Source of the DNA: Adhaeribacter aquaticus DSM 16391
GTDB taxonomy: Bacteria; Bacteroidota; Bacteroidia; Cytophagales; Hymenobacteraceae
Length of the DNA: 64,000 nt
Direction: 5' to 3'
NCBI RefSeq assembly: GCF_000473365.1
Contig: NZ_KI421517.1
Span: 4,228,296-4,292,295 of the forward strand
Shown: piece after piece, positions 33,434 to 42,443 of the stretch
Layout: every line of letters starts with the position of its first letter
How positions within the stretch are numbered: the first letter of the stretch is position 1
Position numbers and translations under genes: made by a program
Notes under the pieces: generated by a model
What the model saw: only the letters and a program-made list of their open reading frames with translations
The model's database searches: none
Told to the model about the DNA's origin: nothing

Positions 33434-34285
33434 CTAAGGCAGAATTTTAACTGTAACTGAATTGTAACCGGCAAAAAGGCCTAGGCCCTGCTCAATATTA
33501 TTGGCAACCGGCATGGGCATTACCCCAAAATTGTCACTATAAGATTGCTTTTCCAGCGTGCGTACATAGTCGTAGTATTTTTTCGTAATATGAGCTATTT
33601 GCACATGCCGCATTTCCCGCTGGTTGGTTTCCAAGAACAAGTCTAAAGGTATTTTCTGACCATTAAACAACTTATCGCTGAAAAACCAACGGTTTTCCAT
33701 GTTAAACTCATATTTTATAGGTTTATTAAATTCTATCCGGATTGCCCTGTTATAGGCCTGGTTATTAAAAGGATTTATATCAGGAGCATAGGCTTGTATA
33801 TAATAATAATTTTCCTGGCCTGGCTCGTCTTCTAACACGAATGAAAGCTGGATGCCTGCAGACTGGTTATTGGTAGCTGGTACTCTGGTTGCTTTTAGGT
33901 CGCGCACCGATGGAGCTGCTGGCACATAGCTGGCGGCTTTTATAGATGCGTGACCTGGTGCACTCACTTGCAGTTCATAGTGTTTTAGTGCTTCAGGTTT
34001 ACGATCAGCCTTGTAAATACCTTTCCCTTTGTGCTCAACAGCAAATAAATACTGCCCGTCCTTGTATACCTTTATGGTCGCATCAGTAATGGGCGTGTAA
34101 GTATGATCCGTAAACACACTCTGACTTGAACTCAAGTCCACAGTAAACAAACTATCCGGATTAAAAACGGCATTCACAACTATTCTTGGCTTATGGTCTG
34201 GCAAATCAAGCTCCACCAGGGTTTCGCACCCAGCCAACAGCAATAAGCTAAATACCAACGCTATTGTTAATTTTATTTCTTTCAT
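33434..34285 (-). CDS. DUF4249 family lipoprotein
   Basis: 283 aa from the ATG at 34285, which follows AAAAGA and avoids overlap with the receptor gene; a start at 34306 is possible. The signal peptide ends in LLLLAGC. The mature part opens ETLVELDLPDHKPRIVVNAVF, the hallmark DUF4249 start, followed by beta-strands and YYYIQAYAPDINPF. DUF4249 proteins are encoded directly after STN-type TonB receptors and are believed to be surface-exposed partners in substrate capture, comparable in position to SusD. Last gene of the sigma/FecR/receptor operon. Confidence 0.9.
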   Translation of the reverse strand: MKEIKLTIALVFSLLLLAGCETLVELDLPDHKPRIVVNAVFNPDSLFTVDLSSSQSVFTDHTYTPITDATIKVYKDGQYLFAVEHKGKGIYKADRKPEALKHYELQVSAPGHASIKAASYVPAAPSVRDLKATRVPATNNQSAGIQLSFVLEDEPGQENYYYIQAYAPDINPFNNQAYNRAIRIEFNKPIKYEFNMENRWFFSDKLFNGQKIPLDLFLETNQREMRHVQIAHITKKYYDYVRTLEKQSYSDNFGVMPMPVANNIEQGLGLFAGYNSVTVKILP

Positions 34286-34289
34286 TCTT

Positions 34290-36944
34290 TTAAAATTTAA
34301 ATCCATAGCTAAAGGACGGTAAAATTGGGAACAGCGACACCTGATACAACTGGCGTGTGGAGCTGCTACTGGTGCTTAGGTTGGGGCTGGACAATTGCAT
34401 GAAATAAGGATTTTTACGATTATAGGCATTGTAAATGGAAATGTTCCAACTGCGCTCTCCCCACGATTTCTTTTTAGTGTGCGTCAGGCTTAAATCCAAA
34501 CGGTGGTAGCCGGGCATGCGGTAATTATTACGCTCCCCAAGGTAGTCCACTGATGCAACATGTGGCGAAGTACTACCGGGATTAGCAACAGGTTCATTAT
34601 AGGCTTTGTAATGCGCGGCAGGCAGAGTGGTAACATAGCCTGTACGATATACCCAGCTGCCGCCGAGGCTCAGTTTCGGCGTAAGTTGGTGATTGGCTAC
34701 AACCGAAATGCTGTGCCGGCTGTCGTAAGTATAAGGGTATTTTTGATTGTGGTTGATGCCATTAAGTTGCCGCCAGGACCAGGACAAGGTATAGCCAACC
34801 CAGCCGGTGGTTTGGCCTTGTCGCTTGCGCAGCATCCATTCTGAACCATAGCTCCAGCCTCTGCCGCTAGCAATGCGCGTTTCGTAAGGTGGGGCTGCAA
34901 AGTTAGAGAAATCTGTTTCAGGGCCGCTTCGCAGAAAGTCGCTGATAAAGTCAGCCCCGTCTCTAAACTCCGCCACATCCTTCATTTCTTTATAATATAA
35001 GTCAGAGGTTAGTTCGAGCTGGTTTTGGGAGAGCAGTTTGGCAGCTCCCAGTGTTGCCTGCCAGGAGCGCTGCGGTTTTACCTTGTCGGTGGCAGGTGCC
35101 CAGATGTCGGTGGGCGTGCCGGTAGCAGTATTGCTGAGCAAGTGCAGGTACTGCGCCATAGTAGCATAAGAAGCCCGTACACTAATGCTTTTGGGGAAAG
35201 TATAGCCCATGGCCAGGCGTGGCTGCAGCGATGAGAAGTTTTTGCCATTTACAGAGAATCCCGAAAGGTGCACCCCTGTTGTAACCTGTAGCCGCTCTCC
35301 CAGCTGAATCCGGTCTTCGGCATAAGTATAAAATTCCTGCGCCTGTATCTCAGAAAAAGAATCAGATAGCAAGGTAATGCTATCGGTTTTTAATATTGTC
35401 TGCTCCGGACGAAAGGTATGGAAGGTATAGCTTCCCCCGAACCGGATGCTGTGTCGCAGGCCTGCCGCAAAATCAAATTCAGCTTTGGCTCCCCAGTCCT
35501 CAATACTGGATTCATAATCGACCAGGCGTTGGGTTTGTTTATCTCTCTGTTTAATCTTGTTTTCAGAGTTTTGACTGAAACCATAGCGGCTATGCGTCAG
35601 GGTCAGATTGCTGAAAAGGCGTTTACCAAAAACATGATTCCAGCGCAGTGCGCCGGTTGAATTGCCCCAGCGCATGTTAAACCGCTGCTGCTCCATCCCG
35701 GTAGCATCTCCAAACTCCTGTTTGTCAGAAAAGGCATCCTGCCCGGCATAAACACTCAGGTACAACCGGTCTTTCGCCGAAAAGGTATGGTTTACTTTAG
35801 CATTGAGATCATAGAAATGGTATTTACTCATGCTTTCGCCACTTAAAGCCGCCGCCGCTGCACCAAGCAAATCCAGATATGTGCGGCGGCCAGCAATAAG
35901 GAAAGCTGTTTTCTCATTTTTGATAGGTCCTTCCAGGAGCAACTTGGAGGACATAAGCCCTGCGGCACCTTCCCCCGCAAAGCGCTGGTTATTGCCTTCC
36001 TTCAGTTGCACATCTACCACCGAAGACAGTCTGCCGCCATAAGGAGCCGGGAAGCCGCCCTTTATCAACTCTACATTCCGGATAGCATCAGGGTTAAAAA
36101 TTGAAAAAGTACCCAGCAAGTGCGATACGTTATAAACCGGCACCCCATCGAGCAGGATCAGATTTTGATCCGGACTGCCCCCGCGTACGATCAGATCAGA
36201 GGTCCCTTCTTTTCCGCCCTGCACCCCCGGCATCAACTGCAGCGCTTTCACGGCATCTGCTTCTCCCATAAGACGGGGCAGTTGTTTGATATCCGCCCCT
36301 CGCATGGTTAACTTATTAGCCTGTTCCAGGTCCGACACATTAGCTGACAAAATCTCCACTTCGCTTAAGTTACTACTGGTGGGCTGTAACAGAAAGGTAA
36401 TCGTGGTGTCTTTTGAAACAGCCGGCAATACCACTTGCAAGGGTGCATAACCCAGGTACCTTATTTCCAACATTGCTTCCCCGGCAGAAAGCGGCAGACT
36501 GTAAAATCCATAATTATTTGTTGTGCTACCAGCCGGTCTTATGGAAAGTGTAGTGCCTGCCAGGGCTTCGCCTGAAGAGATATCCCGCACATAGCCACTC
36601 AGGTTTGGCTGTATTTTTTTGCCTTTCGACTTTAAAGCAGGTTGCAGCACAATTTGTTTCCCGATTAGCACATAGCGTATACCGGTATCTTTGAATATAA
36701 TTCCCAGTACCTGGTGCAGCGGCAGACCATCCCCTTTTATAGTTATTTTTTCCTTTAGCGGAACCAGGTCTTCGCTGTAGGAGAAACTAAGGTTATACTT
36801 GGTCGAAAGCGCTTCTAGCACTTCGGAAACGGAGCTATTGACCTGGTGAATGGATACTTTTTGATTAAGAATATTTGTTTGGGCCAGCGTTGGAAAAGCA
36901 CAGAACAGCCAGACCACGCCAAAGAGAAGTAAGCGTTTACTCAT
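34290..36944 (-). CDS. TonB-dependent receptor with STN and carboxypeptidase-like domains
   Basis: 884 aa outer-membrane receptor. Signal peptide (1-21, ending LAQ); STN/secretin domain about 30-100 (VSIHQVNSSVSEVLEALS) for contact with the FecR anti-sigma factor; carboxypeptidase-D regulatory-like beta domain about 112-190 (LSGYVRDISSGEALAGTTL); plug about 215-320 (MPGVQGGKEGTSDLIVRGG, LLDGVPVYN, KGGFPAPYGGRLSSVVDV); then a 22-strand barrel to a terminal Phe. It transports a ligand and signals to the sigma/FecR pair upstream. The ligand is unknown: no siderophore or glycan gene is adjacent. It starts 29 bases after fecR. Confidence 0.95.
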   Translation of the reverse strand: MSKRLLLFGVVWLFCAFPTLAQTNILNQKVSIHQVNSSVSEVLEALSTKYNLSFSYSEDLVPLKEKITIKGDGLPLHQVLGIIFKDTGIRYVLIGKQIVLQPALKSKGKKIQPNLSGYVRDISSGEALAGTTLSIRPAGSTTNNYGFYSLPLSAGEAMLEIRYLGYAPLQVVLPAVSKDTTITFLLQPTSSNLSEVEILSANVSDLEQANKLTMRGADIKQLPRLMGEADAVKALQLMPGVQGGKEGTSDLIVRGGSPDQNLILLDGVPVYNVSHLLGTFSIFNPDAIRNVELIKGGFPAPYGGRLSSVVDVQLKEGNNQRFAGEGAAGLMSSKLLLEGPIKNEKTAFLIAGRRTYLDLLGAAAAALSGESMSKYHFYDLNAKVNHTFSAKDRLYLSVYAGQDAFSDKQEFGDATGMEQQRFNMRWGNSTGALRWNHVFGKRLFSNLTLTHSRYGFSQNSENKIKQRDKQTQRLVDYESSIEDWGAKAEFDFAAGLRHSIRFGGSYTFHTFRPEQTILKTDSITLLSDSFSEIQAQEFYTYAEDRIQLGERLQVTTGVHLSGFSVNGKNFSSLQPRLAMGYTFPKSISVRASYATMAQYLHLLSNTATGTPTDIWAPATDKVKPQRSWQATLGAAKLLSQNQLELTSDLYYKEMKDVAEFRDGADFISDFLRSGPETDFSNFAAPPYETRIASGRGWSYGSEWMLRKRQGQTTGWVGYTLSWSWRQLNGINHNQKYPYTYDSRHSISVVANHQLTPKLSLGGSWVYRTGYVTTLPAAHYKAYNEPVANPGSTSPHVASVDYLGERNNYRMPGYHRLDLSLTHTKKKSWGERSWNISIYNAYNRKNPYFMQLSSPNLSTSSSSTRQLYQVSLFPILPSFSYGFKF

Positions 36945-36973
36945 TTAACTTAAATAGAATAGGTTTATATTTA

Positions 36974-37966
36974 TTACATGCAGCCTTTTCCGGTGAGGGT
37001 ATAAGTCAGTTTATCCTGTATCTGATAGTCAAGTTGGAGGGATGCCTGGAGTATCTCCAATACTTCTTTCAGCTCTGCATCCTGGAAACTGGCGGTAAAG
37101 CGACACTTGGCCAACCCGGCATTTTGCAACCGGATACGGACCCCATAAATGCGCGCCACATCCTGAATCACCTGGTCTAGCATCTGATTTTTGAAAACCA
37201 ATCGGCCTGTTTTCCAGGCCCAGACGTTTTCAGCTTGTATCGGCATTTCGGTAATATTATCAGTCTTCTTGTCCAGTGCGGCAGCATATCCGGCAATCAC
37301 CTGTTTTTTACCTTTCCCGTTCACGCTGGCAAAAGCTACTTTGCCGGTCGCCACAACTAGTTCTGCTGTTTCTTCCGAATCTATATCGCGCAAATTAAAA
37401 GAAGTGCCTAATACCTGGGTCTGGGTACGCTTTGTCAGGATAATAAAGGGCCGCTGCGGGTTTCGCTTCACTTCAAAAAAGCCTTCACCCTCCAATATTA
37501 CCTCCCGCGTTTCACCATCAAATTGTTTGCTATAGACCAATTTGCTGCTCTTATTTAGCCATACCTGGCTGCTGTCCGGCAGTAGCACCGACATCGTGTT
37601 ATCACCGGAGCTTACCACCTGCCTGCCCATATAAGGAAAGAAAAGGTACTGTGCTAACCAGGCCATGCCAATTAGCAACGTTACAGCTGCCGCTACCCGC
37701 ATTAACCTGCTGTACATTGGAATCACCTTTACCTCGTTCTGCTGTTCTTTGGCAGCCAAGCGATTTCTCACCTTTTGCCAAGAAATATCTGTGTTTACTT
37801 CTCCTGTTGGGGCAGGAACGGTTGCTTGCCAAAGCAGCAACTGTTGCTGGTATTGCGCCTCATGTTCTGGATCCGATGATCGCCAACGCTCCAATGCTTC
37901 CGCTTCAGCAGGCGTGGCCTTGCTGTTCAGTTGCTTTGCAGCTAAATCCCAGAAATGAATATCCAT
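36974..37966 (-). CDS. FecR-type anti-sigma factor
   Basis: 330 aa. N-terminal cytoplasmic part (1-80) with EALERWRSSDPEHEAQY, which binds the sigma factor; one membrane helix about 88-108 (VAAAVTLLIGMAWLAQYLF); periplasmic FecR domain (VLLPDSSQVWLNKSSKL, VILEGEGFFEV, TQVLGTSFNL) and a C-terminal DUF4974 domain (LDQVIQDVARIYGVRIRL) that contacts the receptor STN domain. It transmits the signal from the receptor to the sigma factor. Same operon as sigma, receptor and DUF4249 genes. Confidence 0.95.
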   Translation of the reverse strand: MDIHFWDLAAKQLNSKATPAEAEALERWRSSDPEHEAQYQQQLLLWQATVPAPTGEVNTDISWQKVRNRLAAKEQQNEVKVIPMYSRLMRVAAAVTLLIGMAWLAQYLFFPYMGRQVVSSGDNTMSVLLPDSSQVWLNKSSKLVYSKQFDGETREVILEGEGFFEVKRNPQRPFIILTKRTQTQVLGTSFNLRDIDSEETAELVVATGKVAFASVNGKGKKQVIAGYAAALDKKTDNITEMPIQAENVWAWKTGRLVFKNQMLDQVIQDVARIYGVRIRLQNAGLAKCRFTASFQDAELKEVLEILQASLQLDYQIQDKLTYTLTGKGCM

Positions 37967-38027
37967 AACATAGTTGATTAGGTCGTTCTTTTATAAGACA
38001 AGTGAAAAATTGTTTACCGCTATTCGC

Positions 38028-38576
38028 TTATAGAAAAAAAGTAAAATAAATTGGGGCGAGTGGTAACAATGAACTCAAAAGCACTTTCCTGAGGATGGAG
38101 AGAGCCTTTTTGATGTGGTTGTCCACGGTATTAGGCGAAATTTGAAGAAATTCAGCGATTTCTTTGTGGCTCATTTCTTCATACCTGCTCAGCAGGAAAA
38201 CTTTGCGGCAGACGGGCGGCAATGAGGCAATGGCTTCATCAGTTTTTTTTTGCAGCTCTGCCAGCTCCAGTTCCTGTTCTGTATTGTTACCGGAAACCGG
38301 TTGCTGGGCACTATACTGACCACCAAGGGTGGCTCTCCGTTTTTGACCAGTGGTATAATTTAAGGCTTTGTTCAGCGCCGCTTTAAAAAGGTAAGATTCA
38401 GGAAGCGCAATGGTTTGTAGGAGATCACTGTCCCAGAAGTGTATAAAGACCTCCTGAACAATATCCTCAGCCGCCTCCATGTTCTGCGTGATACGGCACA
38501 CGCGCTGACACAAACCTGGATAATAACGCCGAAATAGTTCCTCAAACCGTTGTAGTTCTTCTTCCTTCTCAGCCAT
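38028..38576 (-). CDS. ECF RNA polymerase sigma factor (FecI-like, sigma-70 family)
   Basis: 182 aa with region 2 (LFRRYYPGLCQRVCRI, AEDIVQEVFIHFW, LFKAALNKALNY) and region 4 (LPPVCRKVFLLSRYEEMSHKEIA, ISPNTVDNHIKKAL, HTH). Bacteroidota ECF factors of this type respond to a FecR/TonB-receptor pair; here these are the next two genes. It probably activates its own operon. First gene of the minus-strand operon 38576 to 33434. No clean promoter found upstream. Confidence 0.95.
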   Translation of the reverse strand: MAEKEEELQRFEELFRRYYPGLCQRVCRITQNMEAAEDIVQEVFIHFWDSDLLQTIALPESYLFKAALNKALNYTTGQKRRATLGGQYSAQQPVSGNNTEQELELAELQKKTDEAIASLPPVCRKVFLLSRYEEMSHKEIAEFLQISPNTVDNHIKKALSILRKVLLSSLLPLAPIYFTFFL

Positions 38577-39207
38577 GGGAATTTTAATGAGTGGACGAAA
38601 GTATAAATACTTTTTGATTCGTGCAGCATTTTACAAATTTGCTCTCTGGCAGTTGTTGGTATTATGCCTGCTGCGTTTGGCAAGTATAACTACCCGTTTG
38701 GCCACCAACGTTACGCGTGCAGCCGAAGTCCGAAACGAAGCAAAGGTTAAAGCTGTAATTTGTTAGTTAAAGCTTTTTTTCTTCTTAGTATAAGTATCAA
38801 TAATACCATTTGCACCCTGCAACTCATTCAGCGCAAACGATCGCGGACTTTCAACACTAACAAGCCCTTCAAAATCGCCAATCAAGTTTATTTAGTTCAG
38901 CAAAAATCAAAGGTGTTTGATTAAGTGAATGAGTGGTACAGCCGTACCTTTTATTAAAATCTACACATTGAATTATCACAAATGAGGATTCATAAAGTCT
39001 CCCTGTAGCATTAGAAAAATGAGAATTTCATTACTTCCTGCTGCTGATTGAAGATAATAAATTCAATATTTAACTACTCGGTCCTTATTTCTTTTAGCTG
39101 ATGGATGAGCTGTTATACTGATTCTAAACCATAAAATTTTTTCAAAAGCCCACTTACAGTAAAACTTTTTAAAAACGGCCATATATTTCGTAATTAACCA
39201 TTTAGAG
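38577..39207. other. Intergenic region with possible gene debris
   Basis: About 630 bases. It contains a short open remnant (listed next) and a mixed-composition stretch around 38650-38760 with two copies of GCCAAACG on the minus strand. I see no intact gene. Together with the MOSC remnant to the right it suggests a decayed or recombined boundary. Confidence 0.45.
38763..38885 (-). pseudogene. Possible C-terminal gene fragment, 40 codons
   Basis: A short frame ending ...ANGIIDTYTKKKKSFN with codon use like the neighbouring genes; an in-frame stop lies three codons before its TTG. It contains LIGDFEGLVSVESPRSFALN. It may be the tail of a lost gene or a chance frame; no family recognised. Confidence 0.22.
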
Positions 39208-39546
39208 TTAACAAAGTTTCACCGTGTCGCCAATACAAACTATGCCTTCCTCCGTAACAACCGCATACACTCCAGCACAAGGAAACTTTCCACCTCCCAT
39301 AATAACAAGGTTATTGTGTTTAACTAGGATCCTTAGTAAGATTGTATCCTTTAACATTCCAGCTTGCGGAAGGGTAACCATCACACATCTGGGGTCGGGC
39401 ATTGTTACCATGAGCGTAGGTATATAGGTGAGTACCGCGATTTGATCTCCAGTTGCAGAACGCCGAAGAGTAGTTAGTAAGAGAATATAGTGAAACCCGG
39501 TGGATCTAATTTGGATATATCTAAAATGTAAAGAGCCATTTTCCAA
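39208..39546 (-). pseudogene. MOSC-domain protein remnant (N-terminus missing)
   Basis: The C-terminal two thirds (VTMPDPRCVMVTLPQ with the conserved Cys, ILRILVKHNN, CAGVYAVVTEEGIVCIGDTVKL) match the end of the MOSC sulfur-carrier domain. The part before it reads poorly (HYILLLTTLRRSATG), and the usual first half with the Arg-Phe-Arg-Pro segment is absent in frame; a related-looking VFRAEMLL lies in another frame just upstream (around 39550-39580), suggesting frameshifts. MOSC proteins carry sulfur for molybdenum-cofactor-dependent reactions. Best read as an inactive fragment at the boundary of two gene groups. Confidence 0.6.
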
Positions 39547-39611
39547 GCAACATTTCAGCCCGAAACACGTCCAATTGAAAGGAATTAACTAATTTTCTGG
39601 TGCTTTTGCCC

Positions 39612-40760
39612 ATGATAAGAATAATTTTACTCTTTCTTTTCTTATTTATCAGGACAATCTGTGCTGCACAACACCCGGAGGAAAAGCCCGAAAATAAACC
39701 TTATTTGAAATTAGGCGGCGCTGTTCGTTTTAACTATAACCTCTCAACCTGGAAGAAGGATCAGTTAGAACGTGTCGGGGATTTTGGCTATGATGTTTTC
39801 CGCCTGAACGCTGAAGCAGAGTTCAAAGGCATTAAACTGAATGCTGAGTTCCGACATTACTCCCAGGCCTTTGGTGGTTCCTTTTTGAAACAAGGCTGGT
39901 TCCAATACGATTTCTCCGAGCACTCTCAGATACAGGTAGGGCTGCACCAGGTGCCTTTTGGTATACAGCAGTATAACTCCAACAACTGGTTTTTTAACAT
40001 GACTTATTATGTAGGGTTTGAAGACGACCACGACATGGGCGTGAAGTACATACATGATGAAGGTCAGTGGCAGTGGCAGGCAGCATATTACAAAAATGCT
40101 GAGGAGTTTATGTTTGGTCTGGCCGAACCGAGCCCCAATCGCTACTCCTACGACATTACCGGGCGCAACAAAGAAAATAACCAGGTCGACTTAAAGGCTG
40201 TGCGGCGGTTAGGCGATAGCTTGGCGCATAATTTGGGTATTTCGCTGCAGGGCGGACTTCTTTACAACATTGACACGGAACGCAATGGCACCCGCTATGC
40301 TGGTGCCATGCATTATGAATACCAGGCCGAGCACAGCCCCTGGAATATCAAGCTGCAGGCTATGCTATACCGTAGGAACCCTGCGTATACCCCGGGAGCT
40401 GAACTAAACTTTGTGGAAATGGGTGCCTATGGCGCCAATTACAATGTAGCTAACAAAGGAGAAATTTATACGGCAGGCATTTCCTATCACATTCCTGTTG
40501 CCACAAAGCTGCTGCAAGGTATAGACATTTATAATAATTACGGCTACTACAACAAACGCATTAGGGATTTTGAGAACTCCCACATGAACGTGTTGGGCGC
40601 CTTATGGACGGCAGGGCCAATGTATATTTACACCGACGCCGCCTTTGGGTACAACCAGCCCTGGCTAGGTCCGGAATGGACGAATGCCCTTGCCGCAGGC
40701 ACGCCGGGCGACACAAAATGGCATATGCGCTTTAACATTAACATGGGATATTATTTCTGA
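39612..40760 (+). CDS. Outer-membrane porin-like barrel (OprP/OprO-type)
   Basis: 382 aa from the ATG at 39612 (MIRIILLFLFLFIRTICAAQ, signal peptide); an upstream GTG at 39600 is less likely. The mature protein shows alternating strands: LKLGGAVRFNYNLSTW, FRHYSQAFGG, WFQYDFSEHSQIQVGLHQVPFG, FEDDHDMGVKYIHDEG, ending in NINMGYYF, a typical barrel end. The family includes phosphate-selective porins; the true solute is unknown. It lies 18 bases before the BCCT transporter gene, suggesting it admits the same substrate across the outer membrane. Confidence 0.85.
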   Translation: MIRIILLFLFLFIRTICAAQHPEEKPENKPYLKLGGAVRFNYNLSTWKKDQLERVGDFGYDVFRLNAEAEFKGIKLNAEFRHYSQAFGGSFLKQGWFQYDFSEHSQIQVGLHQVPFGIQQYNSNNWFFNMTYYVGFEDDHDMGVKYIHDEGQWQWQAAYYKNAEEFMFGLAEPSPNRYSYDITGRNKENNQVDLKAVRRLGDSLAHNLGISLQGGLLYNIDTERNGTRYAGAMHYEYQAEHSPWNIKLQAMLYRRNPAYTPGAELNFVEMGAYGANYNVANKGEIYTAGISYHIPVATKLLQGIDIYNNYGYYNKRIRDFENSHMNVLGALWTAGPMYIYTDAAFGYNQPWLGPEWTNALAAGTPGDTKWHMRFNINMGYYF

Positions 40761-40778
40761 TTCTTTAATATTATATGA

Positions 40779-42443
40779 ATGAGTAAAGTAGGAAGTAACA
40801 CACAAAAATCTTTGGGACTGGAAGTAAACGGTCCTGTATTTTGGTCGTCCATTATTTTTCTGGTGGTAAGCATCAGCCTGGTACTCCTTTTTCAGGAAAG
40901 TGCCGAGGCTATTTTTAGTGAGGTGCAGGCCGCCATAACGACTAACATGGGTTGGCTTTTCATCATCAGCGTGAATCTTTTTGTAGCCTTCTGCCTTTTT
41001 GTAGCCTTCAGCCGATTTGGTTCAATAAAATTAGGCGGCAAAGCCGCTAAACCTGAATTCACTACATCAGCCTGGTTTGCTATGCTTTTCAGCGCGGGCA
41101 TGGGGATTGGCTTGCTATTCTGGAGTATTGCTGAGCCCATCAACCACTTTCAAACCCCTCCATTAGGGGAACCAGGCACGCCTGCCGCCGCCCGGCAAGC
41201 CATGAATTTTACTTTTCTGCACTGGGGGCTGCACGCCTGGGCTATTTATGCTTTAGTGGGGCTAGCACTGGCCTATTTTACCTATAACCGCCAGCTGCCG
41301 CTAACGGTGCGCTCAGCCTTCTATCCTTTTTTAGGGGAGCGGATTCACGGTATTGTGGGGCACATCATTGATACCCTGGCTGTCATCGCAACTCTTTTTG
41401 GCCTGGCAACCTCTCTTGGTTTTGGAGTGCAACAAATAGCGGCTGGCCTGAATCATGTTTTCCCTGCCATCGTGAACAATATTACTACCCAAATCATCCT
41501 TATTGTCATCATCACGGGTATTGCCACTGTCTCGGTAGTAACTGGGGTAGATAAAGGGGTCCGCATCCTGAGTGAATGGAATATCCGCATTGCCTTGTTT
41601 GTGCTTGTGGCTGTGATGGTGCTGGGACCAACTGTTTTTATCCTTGGTTCTTATGTTCAGAACACAGGTTCTTATATAGGTAACTTTATGCAGCTTTCCT
41701 TCTGGAATGAAGCTTACTCTAATACTAACTGGCAGGGTACCTGGACGGTATTTTACTGGGCCTGGTGGATATCATGGGCACCTTTTGTAGGTATATTTAT
41801 TGCCAGAGTATCCAAAGGCCGAACCATTAAGGAATTTGTATTGGGCGTGCTCATTGCCCCTTCTCTTCTGTGTTTCTTATGGATGACAGCATTTGGAAGT
41901 ACGGCATTGCGCGAAACCCTGGCTGGCAACACAGCCATTTCTGATGCAGTGGCAGCGGATATTTCTACTGCCCTGTTTATATTCTTTGAACAGCTACCCT
42001 TCTCCACCTTTCTGTCTGTTGTAGGCGTTCTGCTGGTAACAGGCTTTTTTGTGACCTCCTCCGACTCTGGTTCGTTGGTGGTAGTAAGCCTTACCTCCGG
42101 CGGCAACCCCAACCCTTCGGTGGGTATACGTATTTTCTGGGCGCTGGCAGGTGGCGCTGTGGCCGCAGTACTCTTGCTTGGTGGAGGCTTAAAAGCTTTG
42201 CAAACGGCCGTTATCATTACGGGGCTTCCATTTGCCATTATACTGTTACTCATGTGTTACAGCCTTTACCGCGGCCTGAACGAGGAAGCCGCAGAAGAAG
42301 CAAAACTAGGCAAGGCACAACAGCGAAAAGCCTACCAGCAGCTCGTAGCCGAAATGTTGGTTAAGCGTGCCCAGAAACAGGACTCCAGCCTGCCCGGAGC
42401 CAGAAAAGATAATCCAACACCACCAAATCCTGATGCTTTATGA
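40779..42443 (+). CDS. BCCT-family transporter (betaine/carnitine/choline type)
   Basis: 554 aa with about 12 membrane helices. Seen: LFSAGMGIGLLFWSIAEPI near residue 115, the family signature GTWTVFYWAWWISWAP, VGIFIARVSKGRTIKEF, and FFVTSSDSGSLVV. Carriers of this family bring in glycine betaine, choline or related trimethylammonium compounds, usually coupled to sodium or proton, often for osmoprotection. The C-terminal tail is cytoplasmic and charged. The gene is flanked by a porin-like gene and by a universal stress protein gene whose ATG overlaps its stop, so all three form one operon. Confidence 0.95.
   Translation: MSKVGSNTQKSLGLEVNGPVFWSSIIFLVVSISLVLLFQESAEAIFSEVQAAITTNMGWLFIISVNLFVAFCLFVAFSRFGSIKLGGKAAKPEFTTSAWFAMLFSAGMGIGLLFWSIAEPINHFQTPPLGEPGTPAAARQAMNFTFLHWGLHAWAIYALVGLALAYFTYNRQLPLTVRSAFYPFLGERIHGIVGHIIDTLAVIATLFGLATSLGFGVQQIAAGLNHVFPAIVNNITTQIILIVIITGIATVSVVTGVDKGVRILSEWNIRIALFVLVAVMVLGPTVFILGSYVQNTGSYIGNFMQLSFWNEAYSNTNWQGTWTVFYWAWWISWAPFVGIFIARVSKGRTIKEFVLGVLIAPSLLCFLWMTAFGSTALRETLAGNTAISDAVAADISTALFIFFEQLPFSTFLSVVGVLLVTGFFVTSSDSGSLVVVSLTSGGNPNPSVGIRIFWALAGGAVAAVLLLGGGLKALQTAVIITGLPFAIILLLMCYSLYRGLNEEAAEEAKLGKAQQRKAYQQLVAEMLVKRAQKQDSSLPGARKDNPTPPNPDAL

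Noticed and set aside
38575-38766. 63-codon plus-strand frame beginning at the sigma factor start
   Set aside because: Overlaps the promoter region of the sigma gene, has no family resemblance, and other frames read equally well.
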